Shown here piece after piece: positions 36,001 to 51,000 of a DNA stretch of 64,000 nt. The notes below the pieces were generated by a model that was given only the letters and a program-made list of their open reading frames with translations, was not told where the DNA came from and searched no databases. Location: assembly GCA_030549495.1 (NCBI GenBank), contig JAUIRK010001030.1, positions 62,001 through 126,000 of the forward strand, written 5' to 3'. A program made the translations under genes and the position numbers. This stretch comes from Nectonema munidae. Taxonomy: Eukaryota; Nematomorpha; Nectonematoida; Nectonematidae. The stretch's first letter is position 1, and every line of letters begins with the position of its first letter.

Positions 36001-39000
36001 AACCGCTCTATATAAGGTTCCTATGCAATGCACATCTCCTTGATTTCTTTCAGTTTATGGATTTTCTTTGACAGACGATTCAAGGAAAGATCTTGATCCT
36101 TAGACACATCTTCTTCTGTCTGATCCTCATTGTCAGGCTTAGTCAGCTCCTCTTAGTCCTTGTCTGTTGAGGCTTCACCTGCGGAGTCAATAAGGCTGTT
36201 TGTATGAAACTTATGCACTCGTCAAAGCCTTATACACTGAGATGCGTTAGCGATAACTTCTTTGGCTGAGTGAGGAATTTTTTCCAGAGAGAAGCCCTCG
36301 TAATCTTTCACAACATCTGGCAACAGATTCTTTCAAGCTGGAATCAGGGTATGTTTCTTCATCGCTTTAAGTGATTCGCAAACGATGGTCAGACAGTTGG
36401 CGATCGTAAACTTCTTCCAATACTCCGTCAGGTCGAAGTCACTGTTGAAATCTATCTGCCTAGAATGGTGTTGGATGGAGTTACGGAACTACAGAGCCTT
36501 AAAGGCACAAATGACACCTTGGTCCATAGGCTGGATGAAAGCCTTACTCCTTCATAGTTTTGGATCCGCATGATGGGAACGAGCATTAACAATAAGGGGA
36601 AGCGCCTTAAGCTCCATATAAAGGACATTAAGATACTCTTGACTCGTGGGACCAAGCTCTTCGCGAACCGTGATTCATGCCTTCTTGTTGTGCATCCAGA
36701 AAACTGGCAAGGCATTCTCGTTGTTGTTCTTAATAGCCCTAGTGTTACAACCTCTGTAAATGAAGTCTGTCTTCAGCACGAAACCAGTCGTATTGCTACA
36801 TAAGATGAGGATGATCCGATTCTTCTGGGCCTTGAACCCAGTGGGATGTGCTTCGTTCTTGATGATATATGTAAGAGATAGCAACTGATTTCAATAAAGG
36901 CCAGTCTCATCTATATTGAAAACTTACTCGGGACGATTCTTGCCTTCCAGGACTTTCTTCACCGTCACTGAGTACTTCGCAGCCTCATTGGTGTCTGCTG
37001 ATGTGTTTCCCCACCCATAAGTTCACACTTTAAAAAACTTTGTAAAACGAGCCCCTGCTAGCATGAAAGCCCTTTGGAGCAGTAGATGATGGTCCGGATT
37101 CTTCTTCTTTTTCCTTCTCCTGGATGCCTCCAAGTTGTCCTCTCCAGGTTATGATACTCTTTTAGATGCATACTGCTTATATAGATACCTGTCCTTCTCA
37201 TCTCCATGATAGTTCTTAAAAAAATATTGCTTATAAATCCTCAAATTTTTGGAATTTATAAAAACAATTAAAAAATTACTTAGTTGTTTAGATTTATACA
37301 ATACTTGAAGTATCAATCATAAGTACATAAAAATTTTAAAATTATCATTACACACTTAAAAATATTATTCATGTAGATCAGAAATTAAAGTGGACCTAGA
37401 TATCCGTATACACTGCTTGTTTAACTAATAGATTTTTTGATTACCTAAAGTAGTGTATTGCTTACGAGAGAATAAGTAACTTGTCATCAAATATAAAAAT
37501 TTCCGCCTAAAACAAAAATTTGCTAATTTTTGAATCAAGGTTTGATGATTATGGGTGTCAAATTCCTTTCTTTAATCTAGAAAAATACCCATATGTTTAT
37601 ATCCTTCATCATAAGAACTATCATTTTCAATTTTTTGTTTCTTTCATTTTAATCCTTAATTTTTGGGAGACATAATATCAAAAATAAATCGTTTACTTAC
37701 AACCAACGTCAAACAACGGACAAACTAAAAACTATGAAGCGACAAAATAGTCGTCTTTTAAAGTTAGATTGTTGTATAAAAATTAATAAATGCTTTTTGT
37801 TTGAAAATATTAAAATTTTTTAATTCTATAAGAATAAAATTAGTAATAAAAAATTTATTGAAAGACAGAGTAACTTACAATAGAATCAAAAACAAAATAA
37901 AGTAACACAGATATAATTCGCATCTCAAAATTTCAAGAATTTTGACTCCCTCCACTTCTTATTTGTCTTTCCATAAAAATCAAACATTTTCAAAACTGAT
38001 AAAAAATAAAGTTAAATAATACGATTATTTCAAATAAAATAATTAAAAATAAATATTTTCAAAGTGTACCTAACGATAAAACTTTTCACTTAAATTTAAA
38101 AACATTTCATTTGAACTTCAAATGCTACAAAAGAGTAAAAAACAAAAATTTTCAAAAAAAAACAGTACAATTTAAAGTAAGTTTTTTAAAAATGATATGT
38201 TAATTTTACGTTCTCAAACCTTGTATCAAATTTTTTGAATACTTTAATTTAAAAAAAGATGAACTTAAATTGGAAAGGGACCGACTTGAAAGACAAAGTT
38301 CTAAAAACACGAGTTTTAATTGAAAAAAAGACGAAGAATTGAAAAAGGCCGAAATAAATAGAAAAAAGTTGAACTTAAAAAATTATTTAAGAATAAATTT
38401 TCATTTCTTAAAAAATCAAAGCAGAATGACTTTCTAATAAATTTTCTAAAAACACTATAGCATTTTATCTGTGAACATGCCTTTTTTGTGACCTCCATGT
38501 TTTGAGAAACTCAACTCATCTTTACCTTCAAATATTTGAATTATGGATTTGGAAGTTTGAATATTTAATATTCATCATTTTAGACGCTTGAATAATTGTT
38601 AAACCGCCATTTTAACCAGTTTAGCTATTTAAAAATCTAAAAAAATTCTACCATAAGCCATTAAATGTTAATTTTTCTTAAAAAAATCACTCAATTTCTT
38701 GAAGTTATAAGTGAAGATCACTTATAAAAAGTTTTAAAATGCTTTATTATCAACATTAATTTTTGTTTTTTCATCAATTAATTTTTGTCAGGGAAAGATA
38801 GGAGAAAGTGGGAAAATCGGAAAAAGTGGTACGAAAGGTTTTCCAGGATTAGCAGGCAAAGATGGGAAAGATGGAGCTGATGGAAAGCGAGGCGAAGTAG
38901 GACTAAAAGGAAAGCAAGTAAATAATGAGATTCACTATCCACGTGTCTTTATCATTTCCTTCTTTTAAATATTTCCTTTTTTCAAATGAAAAGTTAATTA

Positions 39001-42000
39001 TTAGTATTTTGCGAATATCAATATCTTTTTTGTTAACTTCTTTTTTACACAGTTAAATATATCAAATTTGTCCCGCATAAGAAAGTTTTTTAGAACTGTG
39101 TATCTTTCATTTTACCACATGGTATTATAATAACTCATAACTTCTGTACTTTGATCAAAACAAATATTTCAGATTTTCTCAAAAACGTTAATTTTGGAAA
39201 ATTTTCTAAAATCAAAGATTTAAAAAATTAATATTGTATATAAGAAGAATCTAAATACTCTTTACCTTAAATTCTTTGAAAAGATTTTTAAAAGTAAAAA
39301 CTATATATTCTAAAAAAATTCTCTCTAATCAGATTCGAAAATTCTTCTCTGAAGTGCTTATGATTAATCCTTTGCATTAATTACTAAAGTTTTAATTAAT
39401 CCAAATACCAAACCATGAAAAAAATAAACAAATAAGGATAAAATCAAATTAATCTCAATGATATGTGAACTAAATATAGCATAGAGAAAAATTATGAAAA
39501 AAGTGAAGTTTTTCACCACGTGACTTCTCTATCACGTCATCTAGACACAAGAAACACCAAAATTGGCAATTTCAATTTTTTTAAATTTTTTTAGAATTTA
39601 AATTAATCTCTCGTTGAAGTCTATACTAGAGTGTCTATTCGTTCAATTTTTGGCGAACCTTCCCGTATTCCGCTATTAGTATTCCTTTTTTAAAAAAAGC
39701 CAATTTTTTTTTTCTTTTTTTTTCTTTTAGTATTCCGCGTATTTCTAAATCAAATTCATTCACCCACTCTTGCCATGATTTCTTGAAGAAAAGAAGAGAG
39801 CAAAAAAATTCACTCTTGTGTTAAGTATCGAATTGTTCACACTCTAAAAAAAATTCATTATGCATGATTATTTTTGCATAAATAAGGACATCTCTCATTC
39901 TAATTATTTTCTTATATTCATTACAATTCCTGAATTTATGTTTGAAAAAATGCTTCCTCTAGTCCAGTGGTTCTTAACCTTTAGGATCTGTTTACCCCTA
40001 AATATTATGAAAAAAATTTTTATGACCCCTATAAAATTCTTTTTGATTCAGCCGTTTAAAGTTAAAAACAAGAAAATTTACATCTTATGTTTTATAATAC
40101 AAACACTTGTTAAAATAAAGTTTAATTGAAAAATTTTATTTAAATTAATATAATCTAAAGAATTCAGTATAATTTAATTCGAAGGCTGGTATTGTTTGTC
40201 AGGCAAAAGTTTTTCAAAACATTGTGTAATGCTCAACAGACAGCATCTCGTGTCTGAATCTATTGCAAGCTTATTACGTGCATTGTTCATCATTGCACAA
40301 AATCCAGTCTCGCAACGATAAGTTGAAGGTGACTGTATCAAAAAAATCATAGCACGTTTGGAAAGAATAGGATAAACGGTTTTTAATTTGGCCCAGAATG
40401 ATGGAAGTGTTTGCTCGGAAAAATCGAGTTTTAATTGACTGTCTTCTCTTATTTGAAGAAACTCCACTTTCGCAGCAGCATCAGAGTCATCAATGCTACT
40501 TTTGCTCACTGAAAATGGTCTGGTGATCCAAATGTCATTAGAACGACTATTTAACTTCGGAAAATAGTTTTCAATTGCTTGATTGCAAGCAACATGTGTG
40601 AGATTTAAAATGATCTTTGATTTGAAGAGCAAAATTATTAACTGATTGCATCATACAATCAGGATTAATGAATACATCAAATAGAAATAGTTTTGCAACT
40701 GATGGAAAGACGTTCATGAGGATACACTTTTTGATACCAAAAGTTTTTCATGACCCCTGCAAAAACTTCAAACGACCCCCAAAGGGGTCACGACCCCCAA
40801 TTTTGCAAATATTTTGTGATTTCTTCTACGAATCCGCCGTTACGTATGATTTGATTTCCATTCGATATACACTCCTCTGTAGTGTCTATGTCTGATGTTC
40901 TTTAACTTTACCCAGATTTTTTTTATCGTTATCTCAAATGCCTTTTCTACTACTTATTTAACACCCTCCACATATATGTATATATGTATTTATTTATTTA
41001 CATTAGTGAGAAGGGTGATGTCGTAAGAATTCAGCTATTTCTGATATTCTGCGTTTTGTTAAAGAAAGAGCCAGCCTAGCATCATCCCAAACATCCAAAA
41101 GATTTTTTGTTTTAATTTCAGTACTGTTGAAAAAGCATTTTAACACAAATATTTTTTTGTAAACGATAAAAATTTTAAAGCTACTTTCATTATCCGAGAA
41201 AAATTGCTATCTTACCACAAAGCTATCATTTATCCCCCTTTTGGTAACCTTTGTTTTAAAGTTTGTGTTTTGAGTCTCTTTTTCGATAATGGAACCTTAA
41301 AGTAATCGACAGAGCAAAGTTGAAGAGAAGTGCTACATAACAATAAAAGGCTAATAAGTATCATATGATATGTATTTTATTTTTTTTCTATTTATACTAT
41401 ATGATTTTACATTTACTTTTTTATTTCTTTCAGGGTCTCAATTCAAAGAGTGGGAAAGACGGTGCAAAAGGAATTAGGGGATCACGTGGAAAGACGGGGA
41501 AAAGAGGAGATATGGGAAAACCTGGTCGAGAAGGAAAAAGAGGGGTTATTGGAAATAAGGTAAGATAAAAGTAGGAGAGAGTACGCAAATGCATGCATCT
41601 TTTGAACGGATAAAGGGTACTGTTGGAATGAGGGGAAAAGATGGAAAACATGGGGTGGATGGAAGAGCGGGCAAGCACGGAAAACATGGGTCAGCGGGCA
41701 ACTTTGGTTTGAACGGGCTTCCTGGAAGAATTGGAAAAAAGGTGAGAAGTTTTTACCTTGTGAAAGAGAGTTAACTTGAGATTCGCTTTGAATTTAAATC
41801 ACAGGCATTTTCATAGTCAACTGTTAGAGTATCTGCAATGTCTCATTTAGTCATAAGTTTTAATATTTTCTGCTTTTAAAGTGGAATTCGATTTCCCAAA
41901 ATACCAACTCCGATTCCATACTTATATATGTACATTTATACGCACAAAAATTTGCTTTCTGTAAGCGTTAAATTTATACCTAGATTTAGTTCTTTCAAAG

Positions 42001-45000
42001 TCTCTGGTTTGAATTCAGCATCAAATCTTCTTTACACATAGTCGACATAAGCGATGCAATTGTGTCTTGTAGATATATTTATTCAACGGTAGCTTTGCCA
42101 TTGTCTATATCAGATTTTCAATCTTATTTTGGCCGTGGCCCAAAATAGCATGGCCCCATATTCCTGTTCTCTATCCCCCAACTTGATACACATAAAGAAG
42201 TAGAAAAAGGAAAGTTTCAGGTTTGCATCAACGCCCCTAGCCATTCGTCAATAAAAAAAACTTGAATAAGTATTTGGTTTAAATCAATTTATTTATTTGC
42301 ATTTATAAAGCAAAATATATAACAATTAGTTTTACATTGCATGCTTTTAATAAGATCCCTGTGGCTATTATTTTGTGAATGTTTGGTGTCAAAGCCATCA
42401 GTGAGAGACGTAAATCTCATCTTCTTTTTACGTCAAGGCACTTTTGAGTGTTTAATAGCACATACATCATCCGAGTGAAACCAGGTTTAATAAAATAGGA
42501 TGTAGAGAAAGCTAGTAAAAGCAATTTAACATTTTTTGAGAGTAGTTTCTACATTCATTTTAGGCATCTTTTCATTCTCCACAGCTTGTCTTATCTTCCA
42601 TACTTAGACTTTGTTAGAGCTGATGTGTTGTTTTGAAGTTTATTGAAGCTTTCTTGTATGTTAATATCAACTTCAGGTGGATTAAAAATTAATAAATCAA
42701 TAAACCACTCCAGCATTGCTATTTGAAGAAGGCGAATTTTCACATATTTATGGAGTTGATTTAAATGATTACGAACAATTAAGTTGCTCTAAGATTCAAC
42801 CAGTATAACTTCAGTTTTTCGTCCAATGTTTTAATCGCCTCTTTGCAAGAAAAGAGAGTGAAGTTATTTCTTTGCAAAATTGACGAATGGTGTGAGGCTT
42901 ACCAGCTTTTGCAATTAAATGTGCTATTTGGTAAGAATCCAAGATTGCTTTCACTTTTGCTACCTTTGAGTTGTTTATTCTTTTTATCCTTCTTTCTTTA
43001 AAGTCATCAGTAATCACATGAGTTTTATCTTTCTTGATTCTATACTCAGTTTTGAGATAATTTTTTAGTTTTCATAGACGCCTACTTTCATTTTAGAATG
43101 AATTCTTCCAAAGCAGACACATATTCCTGGCACCATTTTGTGGGGAATTAATGAATCCATAAGCAAAATATGCGAATGTCAACAATTTTTAGACGAATTT
43201 CCCTTGTTATAAACAAAGGATTAGACTCCAGCCTTTTGTTCAGGAGTAAATAGACAATAATATAAGGGTTGATAACGAAAATCGTCCAGATATTAACTTA
43301 TTAGCCAAGAATAAATTTAAATTCAAAAACAAACTTAATAACATTAATACACTATTTTGAAAGAACTACTTTAAGTTTTGCAGCTTTGAAATTTAGGAAA
43401 AATTTGGTGTGATGCAATGATATGTAGCCCAAAATCTAATATTCTAATATGTGTTTTTAGTTTTCTTTAATGTATAAATTTTATACATAAAATATTTATG
43501 CAAAATGTCTTGAAAATGTGTTGTGAAGTTGTTATGAGGCGAAACACAAGTAAGTATTTGTAAAGAAACAAATATAATTTGTATAGGTATGCAGTTGTAG
43601 AGATAATTTTATAGAAAACTAAGCACAGTATCAATATTTTCTAGAAACATATCGTCAACGGTTAGCTTGGATGATCTTTATATCTACTTATGAATTGAAT
43701 GTACCATTGGGTTGGCGAACATTAGGGTTATTCAGACATTAGGGCTATTTTATTCATCATACTCACTTGCAGTAACTATTTTTAAGCCTAAACACGTGAC
43801 AGCATAGATGTATGATGTTGTATGATGTATTAGCCTAAGAGTGGTTTTCAAATGTTGAAAGCACCCCCTAAGACGGGCAAGCACTACTTTGTGTTGTAGC
43901 GCAGCACAGAGATGAGCAAAAATCAAATTTATTTTTTTTAAAGTTTTTGTTTGATAAACAAACACATACATCACATCAAAAAATATGTCTTATTTTTTTA
44001 ATTTAATTTTCTTTTTAGTATTGCATTTAAAAAAACCCAAAATATTTGTTAAAAATATTCTTAGTTAGAAAATATTTTTTAAAAGAAAATTACAAAAAGT
44101 AGCAAAAAAGATTGTAGTCTGACCTTGCCTTTATGCCACCTCGATTTTATGCCATTTCGCTTCAATGCCAACAACTTCAAGTTCAACAAACCCGTTTTTT
44201 TCATACACCCAACAATGTTAAACTACCTCGCTTTATGCAAACTTTTCGTTCTTTTTCTTCACTTCAAATCAAAAAAATATAAATATAAAATTGCAAATAA
44301 TTTTATAATTATAATTTATTGAATTTTTTATTTTTTCATCAAAATTTCTTCTTAACTTTTTAAACATTGCTTATTATTTTTGATGGTAATTAAAAAAACC
44401 ACATAAAGTTAAAATATGCTAGTTTTTAAAATGCAAAAAAAAAGAAAAAAACAAGCTTAATATAAACGCCAAGACAGAGTACATAAAAAAAACTAGAAAA
44501 AAATTATGTTTAAAAGTAATGCGGCATAAACTTTATTGGTTAATGAGATTATTAATTGAAAACAAATTACTATTATAATTTATTCGCGTAAAATTTATTT
44601 CTTCAATAATGTTGTTCGTGATATCAACTCTCTTGTACTTTGCAATAAAAACAGATACTTTTTTCAGAAACTCAAGGACATTTTTATCTTGAATAAATTC
44701 GTCATATATAGACTTTAGTTTCTCAGCATCTTCGTTAGCTTTTATAGAGGAATATTTTTGAAAACGTCCCTTTTCAATTTGGCTGATTTCTAAGCTATAT
44801 TTTTCTTTTTCTTTTTTTAAAAAAGTCCAAAATGTCCCATATTGAAGGATTAGCAACAGGAATAGCACTACGTAGCCTAAAAAATATTTTATATTAATAT
44901 ACTTATATTAAAAAAGGGAATTTTTGATTTACCCATTGTGCCAGCCTTCACAATGATTATTATTAGTCCGAATTTTTCGATTCTGGACATTCCATAAAGA

Positions 45001-48000
45001 AGGCTCGAAAAGAAGAAACCATGTTTTTTCAAAGTATTCATTGAAATTTCTCGTTGAAAAAAAGAATTGTAAGCGCTTTAATTCTTCTATAAATGTTTTC
45101 AAACTTAAACAAAAATGATATGTTCTATTTTTCTTAAAAAAAAACAAAAAAAACAATACTTGATGTAAGGGCAAAAAAGCAATTGCCATGCTCATTTTGA
45201 TTGTGAATATAAAAGTAAGATTATTTTGATATTTTTCTTTAAAACCAAAATGAATAACGTTTTTATATATTGATTGCGTAAAATGGAAATAACACCCTTG
45301 GTATTTAGATTCAGGATATACCTAAAAACATAATTTATGGTGAAAATAAAACAAAAATTTGAAAAATAACTACCTAATACGTGATTGATTTGAAACCGCA
45401 ATGGTACATTCAATTCATAAGTAGTTAAAGATCACCAAAGCTACGGTAGTTGGTTGATGCTCACGCGCAGCCACTAGACGCCAGTTCAAGCCTCATGGTT
45501 TGTACACACAAAGTGGAGTGATGATCGAATACGGGGAACTTACAATTTCTAGTTATAACTAACACCATGTACGCACAATTACAATTTCATTTTACGTAGT
45601 CTCAGTCTATTACTAAATCTTCCTACTCAATAACCCTGGAAAAAAAGATAGCGATATACTTGTATATGTACAAGTTTTCCATTAAATTCACAAACTATTC
45701 ATTCATTGATAAGCTTTGAAGGGGAGTGAGTGAGGTCAGTTACATACTGGGTTTCAATAACTTAAGGTCTTAGGTTCGATCTCGCATCAACTCTACTTTT
45801 CTCAGAATTCGATAAAACGGCGAAATTGTGCTTTCTCGATGAAAACACCACACGTTACATTTATCTTTTGAACTTTTAAATTCAATTAATCTGTTTCTAC
45901 TTTTCTCCCTCTTTAATTTGTTAGTTATTTGGCTCTATTGTTCTTAGTAAAAATATTTTAGGCTTTATATTTGCATTTCGCTGAAACTTTAGATAAAAGA
46001 ATTTTGTTTAACGTGTGAATAAAAAAATAAAGCTAGGAAAACCTTTAAAGGTAACATCTCTACTTTTGTTAATTCGTTGGATGTTAGGTTTTTTTATTAT
46101 AAATATTCATATAATTTTAATTTGTATTAAAATGATATATATATCTTAATTTTTTGATTTGGTGACACTTCTCCGCTAAAAATAAATTTTCGATGATTTG
46201 TTACTGATTAAATAATAATAATTTTTATTAGCTAAGAAATTAAATAATTAACTAATGAGCTAACAAAGAAAATAACTAGTTAACTAAATAAAAATAAGAA
46301 TATTTTTATTAGAGAAAAAACGAATACGAATAATAATTTTTAACTTTATTTTTTTAACATTTTTTTTTTGAAAAAAAGATTAAAATTCCATTTATTTGAT
46401 GCTTTTATGCCTAAATAATCGAATTTTTTCATTTTTCGAGTTTTTTCGAAATTAATTAGTTGTTACTAATAAATTATTTTTTCTTTTAGCACATCTTTTT
46501 GATAGTAGTAATTAAAATATAAAATGATTATCGTCAAACATCTTTTACTGTGTACTTTTCTTAGTCTTATACGCTAGAATGAACGAATAAATTTAGAAGA
46601 GAAGAGGCTATGATCCAATCTGCCTCTCTTAACCCACCCTTTGAGCTTCTTTTAATTCTTTGCACATTAAATTAGTTTAAGATGGGATTAACTCAAATTT
46701 AGGGTAGTAATGGTAGAAATGCTCCAAATGGCAAAATGGGAAAGGATGGGGTCGATGGAAAAGACGGAAAGCCAGGCAAAAAAGGCTCAAATGGTGAAGA
46801 TGGTTTACCCGGAACAATAGGAAATCATGTAGGTATTCATTCGCTAATGCTCTGGATTTGTATTGAGGCTCCTTTAAATTAAATCTAGCGTTGTAACGAG
46901 GTAACATAATAATGGGTTACTATCAAAAGTGTGACATTTTTTGTCATTCTTTTGAATTTTCCTATTTTTGATTTGTCTCTCTAATTTGTCATTTTTTTGA
47001 GCGGCTCCCATAATAATATCTTTACATACTCATCATCCCTCGTACAAATGTTTCTCAGGGTGCGAAGTAGAAAATTTTTACTAGGGGGGGGGGGCTGGGT
47101 GGTGCTCTGCTGTGTGGAGTCACCCCTCACATAGAAACACACAAACGTTGTAGGGAACGTCCCACGAGGTCTACTTCTACAAAAAGATCAAAACCTCAAA
47201 TAAAAGTCACGTGCTTGTATGCATGTCTAAAGCTACATGCTACTACACAGCCTACATTTTGAGATGGATACCATACGTTCTATATATCAAAAAAGTTTCA
47301 GTGAGAATTCTTATGAATATGGGTCATGACAAACAATGAAACTCCAAGAGTTAAGCTATATTATTGAATGGCCTACTTACTCGATAGAGAGAATTACAAT
47401 TTACAATACAACAATTTTAATCTTCATTTTAACATAAAAAAGTGGAATTGAAAAATTCTTCGAAATTCACTTTGTTGAAAAAATAACGTGCTTGAAAGAC
47501 AAGGCACACACATCATCTGTCTTTCGATCCTGGCTGTTTGCAGATCGATGGTTTTTTAACCAAGTGTGAACGTATTTCGTAAGATCTACCCCTGAAATTG
47601 GGGGTCCATTGATATTCAGAAAAAGAACAGCATCACATGCTTGTACACTCATCTGATTACGTTCTTATGTACAGATGTCATTCATCGCACTAAATCCACG
47701 TTCGCATTCAGCCGTGGAAACAGAGAATATATTAATAACTTGTAAAAAGCTTTCATAGTTGATAAATATCTACATTTGAAATCTCGAAAAGCAAAAACAG
47801 TGGACATCACATCTTGTTTGAAAAATCGAGCCACATCTATCACTTTCTTGTCTCCATAAGTTACCAATTCTTCTTCCTTTTTCGGCCAATTTCTGGGATC
47901 CAAGTGCACACAGTCATTCAACAACTTTGAATCAAATCTGCAATTGAGATTGTCAATTCCAGCTTGGATGAATTGGTTGTGAAAGTTAGAAAGGGAAGAT

Positions 48001-51000
48001 CGGTTAAAGGAATCCCTTTGAATGTTCCATCTCTCTTGTGCAGTTCCATATGTTCGTGCGAAGAAGGCCCACCCGTTTCTTTATAGGCTTTAAAGACTTT
48101 GCGAAGGCGAAGGATCTCTGTCGAAGTGGATATTAAAGTGGCGTTTTCTTTTTGCATCTGAAAAAAATAAACACATGTGAAAAAATTTCGCCAACACCTT
48201 TCTTGTCAAAGTTATAAACTAATAGAAACTTGTAATGTAGGTATGATGCAAAGATGTGTAACTTGCTAAGCTTAATTATTGACTTTTTATGAAAAAGCAG
48301 TAAGCATCGAAACAAAAAAGTAAAAAGTTGAAATTTTATGCTCTTTAACTGGTCTATTGACTATTCCGGTTGTGTACGCATGCACTTATAAAGAGGTTAG
48401 AGATTTTTATAAAACGAAAATCTTACCTTCAAGCTTAGCGTCTTCAATTCATACAAACAGTCTTTGATGTTACACATTTGTTCAACAACTTGAAAACGCT
48501 CCCCGATATTCGCAAGTTTCTGCAACTTTGCATCCGATTTCGGAAAAAAAGCATGAAGAGCCTGATGATTGTTCCATAGACTGTCAACAGCTGAGAATGA
48601 AGAAAAGCACTACTTAACATCAAAGACCTTACTGACTTGGAGTGTACGCTCTCCAACAAACTCTGATTTTTAGGAGAGCGTGAAAATGTAGAGTAGAGTT
48701 TGTCTAAAAAGATGGTAAAGTGATTTACCTGTGTGACAATTTTTGTAGCGCCATGCACAGTGAGCTCAAGTCTATGAGCGACACAATGAAAATATGGCAA
48801 ATAAGGAACACCAATAAGTTCAGAGAACTTCTTGATAAGAGCGCCTTTTTGGCCAATCATCACAGATGCGCCATCAGATCCGATAGCTAAGAGTTTATTT
48901 TTGAGTATTTCGATACCTAGTGCAGGCACGAAAGAATCAAAAAGTGTCTGGGAAATAGCGTCAGCTGTTGTGTTGTTCAACTCTGATATCTTCCAAAATA
49001 TATTTTGAACATCTCTATTTACAGCGAGTCGAACAGAGTAGTTGATTCATCTACAATAATTGAAAAATTCAAGCATTCGCAACTTCGAATATGCGCAATA
49101 AGTTCAACTTTCCTTTCTTTTGGTAGAAACATGATAATATTTTTGCAAGCATGGTCGCTGTACAGTAAGGATCCCATTTCAAGTCCATTTAACTTTTGCA
49201 GTTGTATTACTCTTCCTTGTTTCTTGAAAGACAGGTCTTCCTTGGCTATAAAATACGAATTTCGAAACACACGTAAAGTTTCTTAGTGCCTGGATTCCAC
49301 GAACTTCGAAGCTTGCAAGCGTTGTTCGTTGAAGGAAGCCATGATTAAATATTTTTCTCTGTCTTTGATGGTTTCCACAACTTGGTTCACAGGATAGTTA
49401 ACGAAAATTTGTTTTGGATCAAAATGCGTGCTTTGATTCATATAGAATAAATAAATGTTTGAAAGGAAATTTTCAAAATAGGCTCCAATTTCAAACTCAG
49501 TAAGATTTGAAGCATTTTAATGTATTACATGCGATATTTCACTTATGGTGATGAGCGTAAATAAGTTATTTCAAACCGTCATTTACCCGCTTGCTAACAA
49601 TAGGCCGATCAAAAGGTAGAATATTTTCATTCCTAAATTTATATATGAATTTCAATGATAAGTTTTTTTACATTTACTGTTTCGTTTGCAGTTTTGAGAG
49701 GTTAGCTGACCATATAGTAAATCACATTTCACTGGGTTTTTGAATAAAAACACACATTTACACCATAATGAAGTGCAAAAATACTTTTCTCTTTTATTAA
49801 GTTCTTTTTGTAAAAACATTGATAAAATTACTAAACTGAAAATAAGATACTGACCCCCCACTGACCCTTAAAATGTAAAAGTATTGTTATATTTTTTAAA
49901 TACAGTCTTTTTTGGTTAACTTAAAGTATAAGAAAACTTTTTAAAACTATTGATGTTTGAAGGCGTTGAAACAACAATGTAAAAAGGCAAAGTGGATTTC
50001 AGGTTTTTCTTTCAAACAAAAAAGTGAACTGATCCTACAAAAAACAATATCAAATAATTTGGTGATTTTTTTCAAAGTAAACTAAATATCAAAAAAACAT
50101 TTTCTAATAAAACAAATCAAAATACCCATTCTTTACTGGAATATTTTTGATCAAAATTTGCATTCTCTAGCTACGACCCTGCATGTATGTATCTTCCAGC
50201 TAAAACTATATATATGAGTATATGGTAGGTCTGACAAACGATACATTTCGCTGTTATTTTTGTTGTCTCCCGTTATCTTGCCAGGCTATTGATGGACACA
50301 GGAGACAACCTCTCATAATTATTAGTCACCATCTTCCGAAACTTCAAAAGAATGAAGACTTGCAACAACCTGTAATAATATTAATTGATACCAGATTCCT
50401 AGATTTTTCAGTGTATTTAATTTTAAACTTTTTTATAATATAGTTTGCTCTGTGATTGATTTGAAATAATAAAAATGGGGAAACAACTGGGTAAAAATTC
50501 TTATGTTTTTGAAAATGGATGGAAAAAAATTATTTCTAATGATCTCAATTCACAGTGAATTATAACGAAGTATTAGAATGTTTAACGTTACCTCATCAAT
50601 TTGACTAAAAATAGAATAACACTAATTTCTAATTATCTAATAAATATTAGGAGCTTGGCAAATCTTCGGAGGCCTTAAAATATGCCGAGATTGCTTTGAC
50701 AAGATACTATGTATTTTTTTGAAAGAAGAAAAAGTTTATTATTATTAGATTTAATCAACAAAAGATATAGCAATATCGATGCATTTTGTGTTAAGTCTGA
50801 TAATTCAATGAAAATATATTTATGTGTACTTAGTAAACAATGATTTATGTGTTTATATAAGAAAATGAAAATACTATAGATGTAAATGGTTAGGTTGAAG
50901 ATGTGGATATGGAGTGGTTGGTATGATAAATTTGAAGATAATTTACTAGAAATAAGTTGACAATTTTAACTTTATTGATTTTTGAAGTTTTTACAATTTG

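Noticed and set aside
36385-36803. Plus-strand frames in the 36.4-36.8 kb region
   Set aside because: They oppose the minus-strand Tigger-like transposase, which has recognisable motifs.
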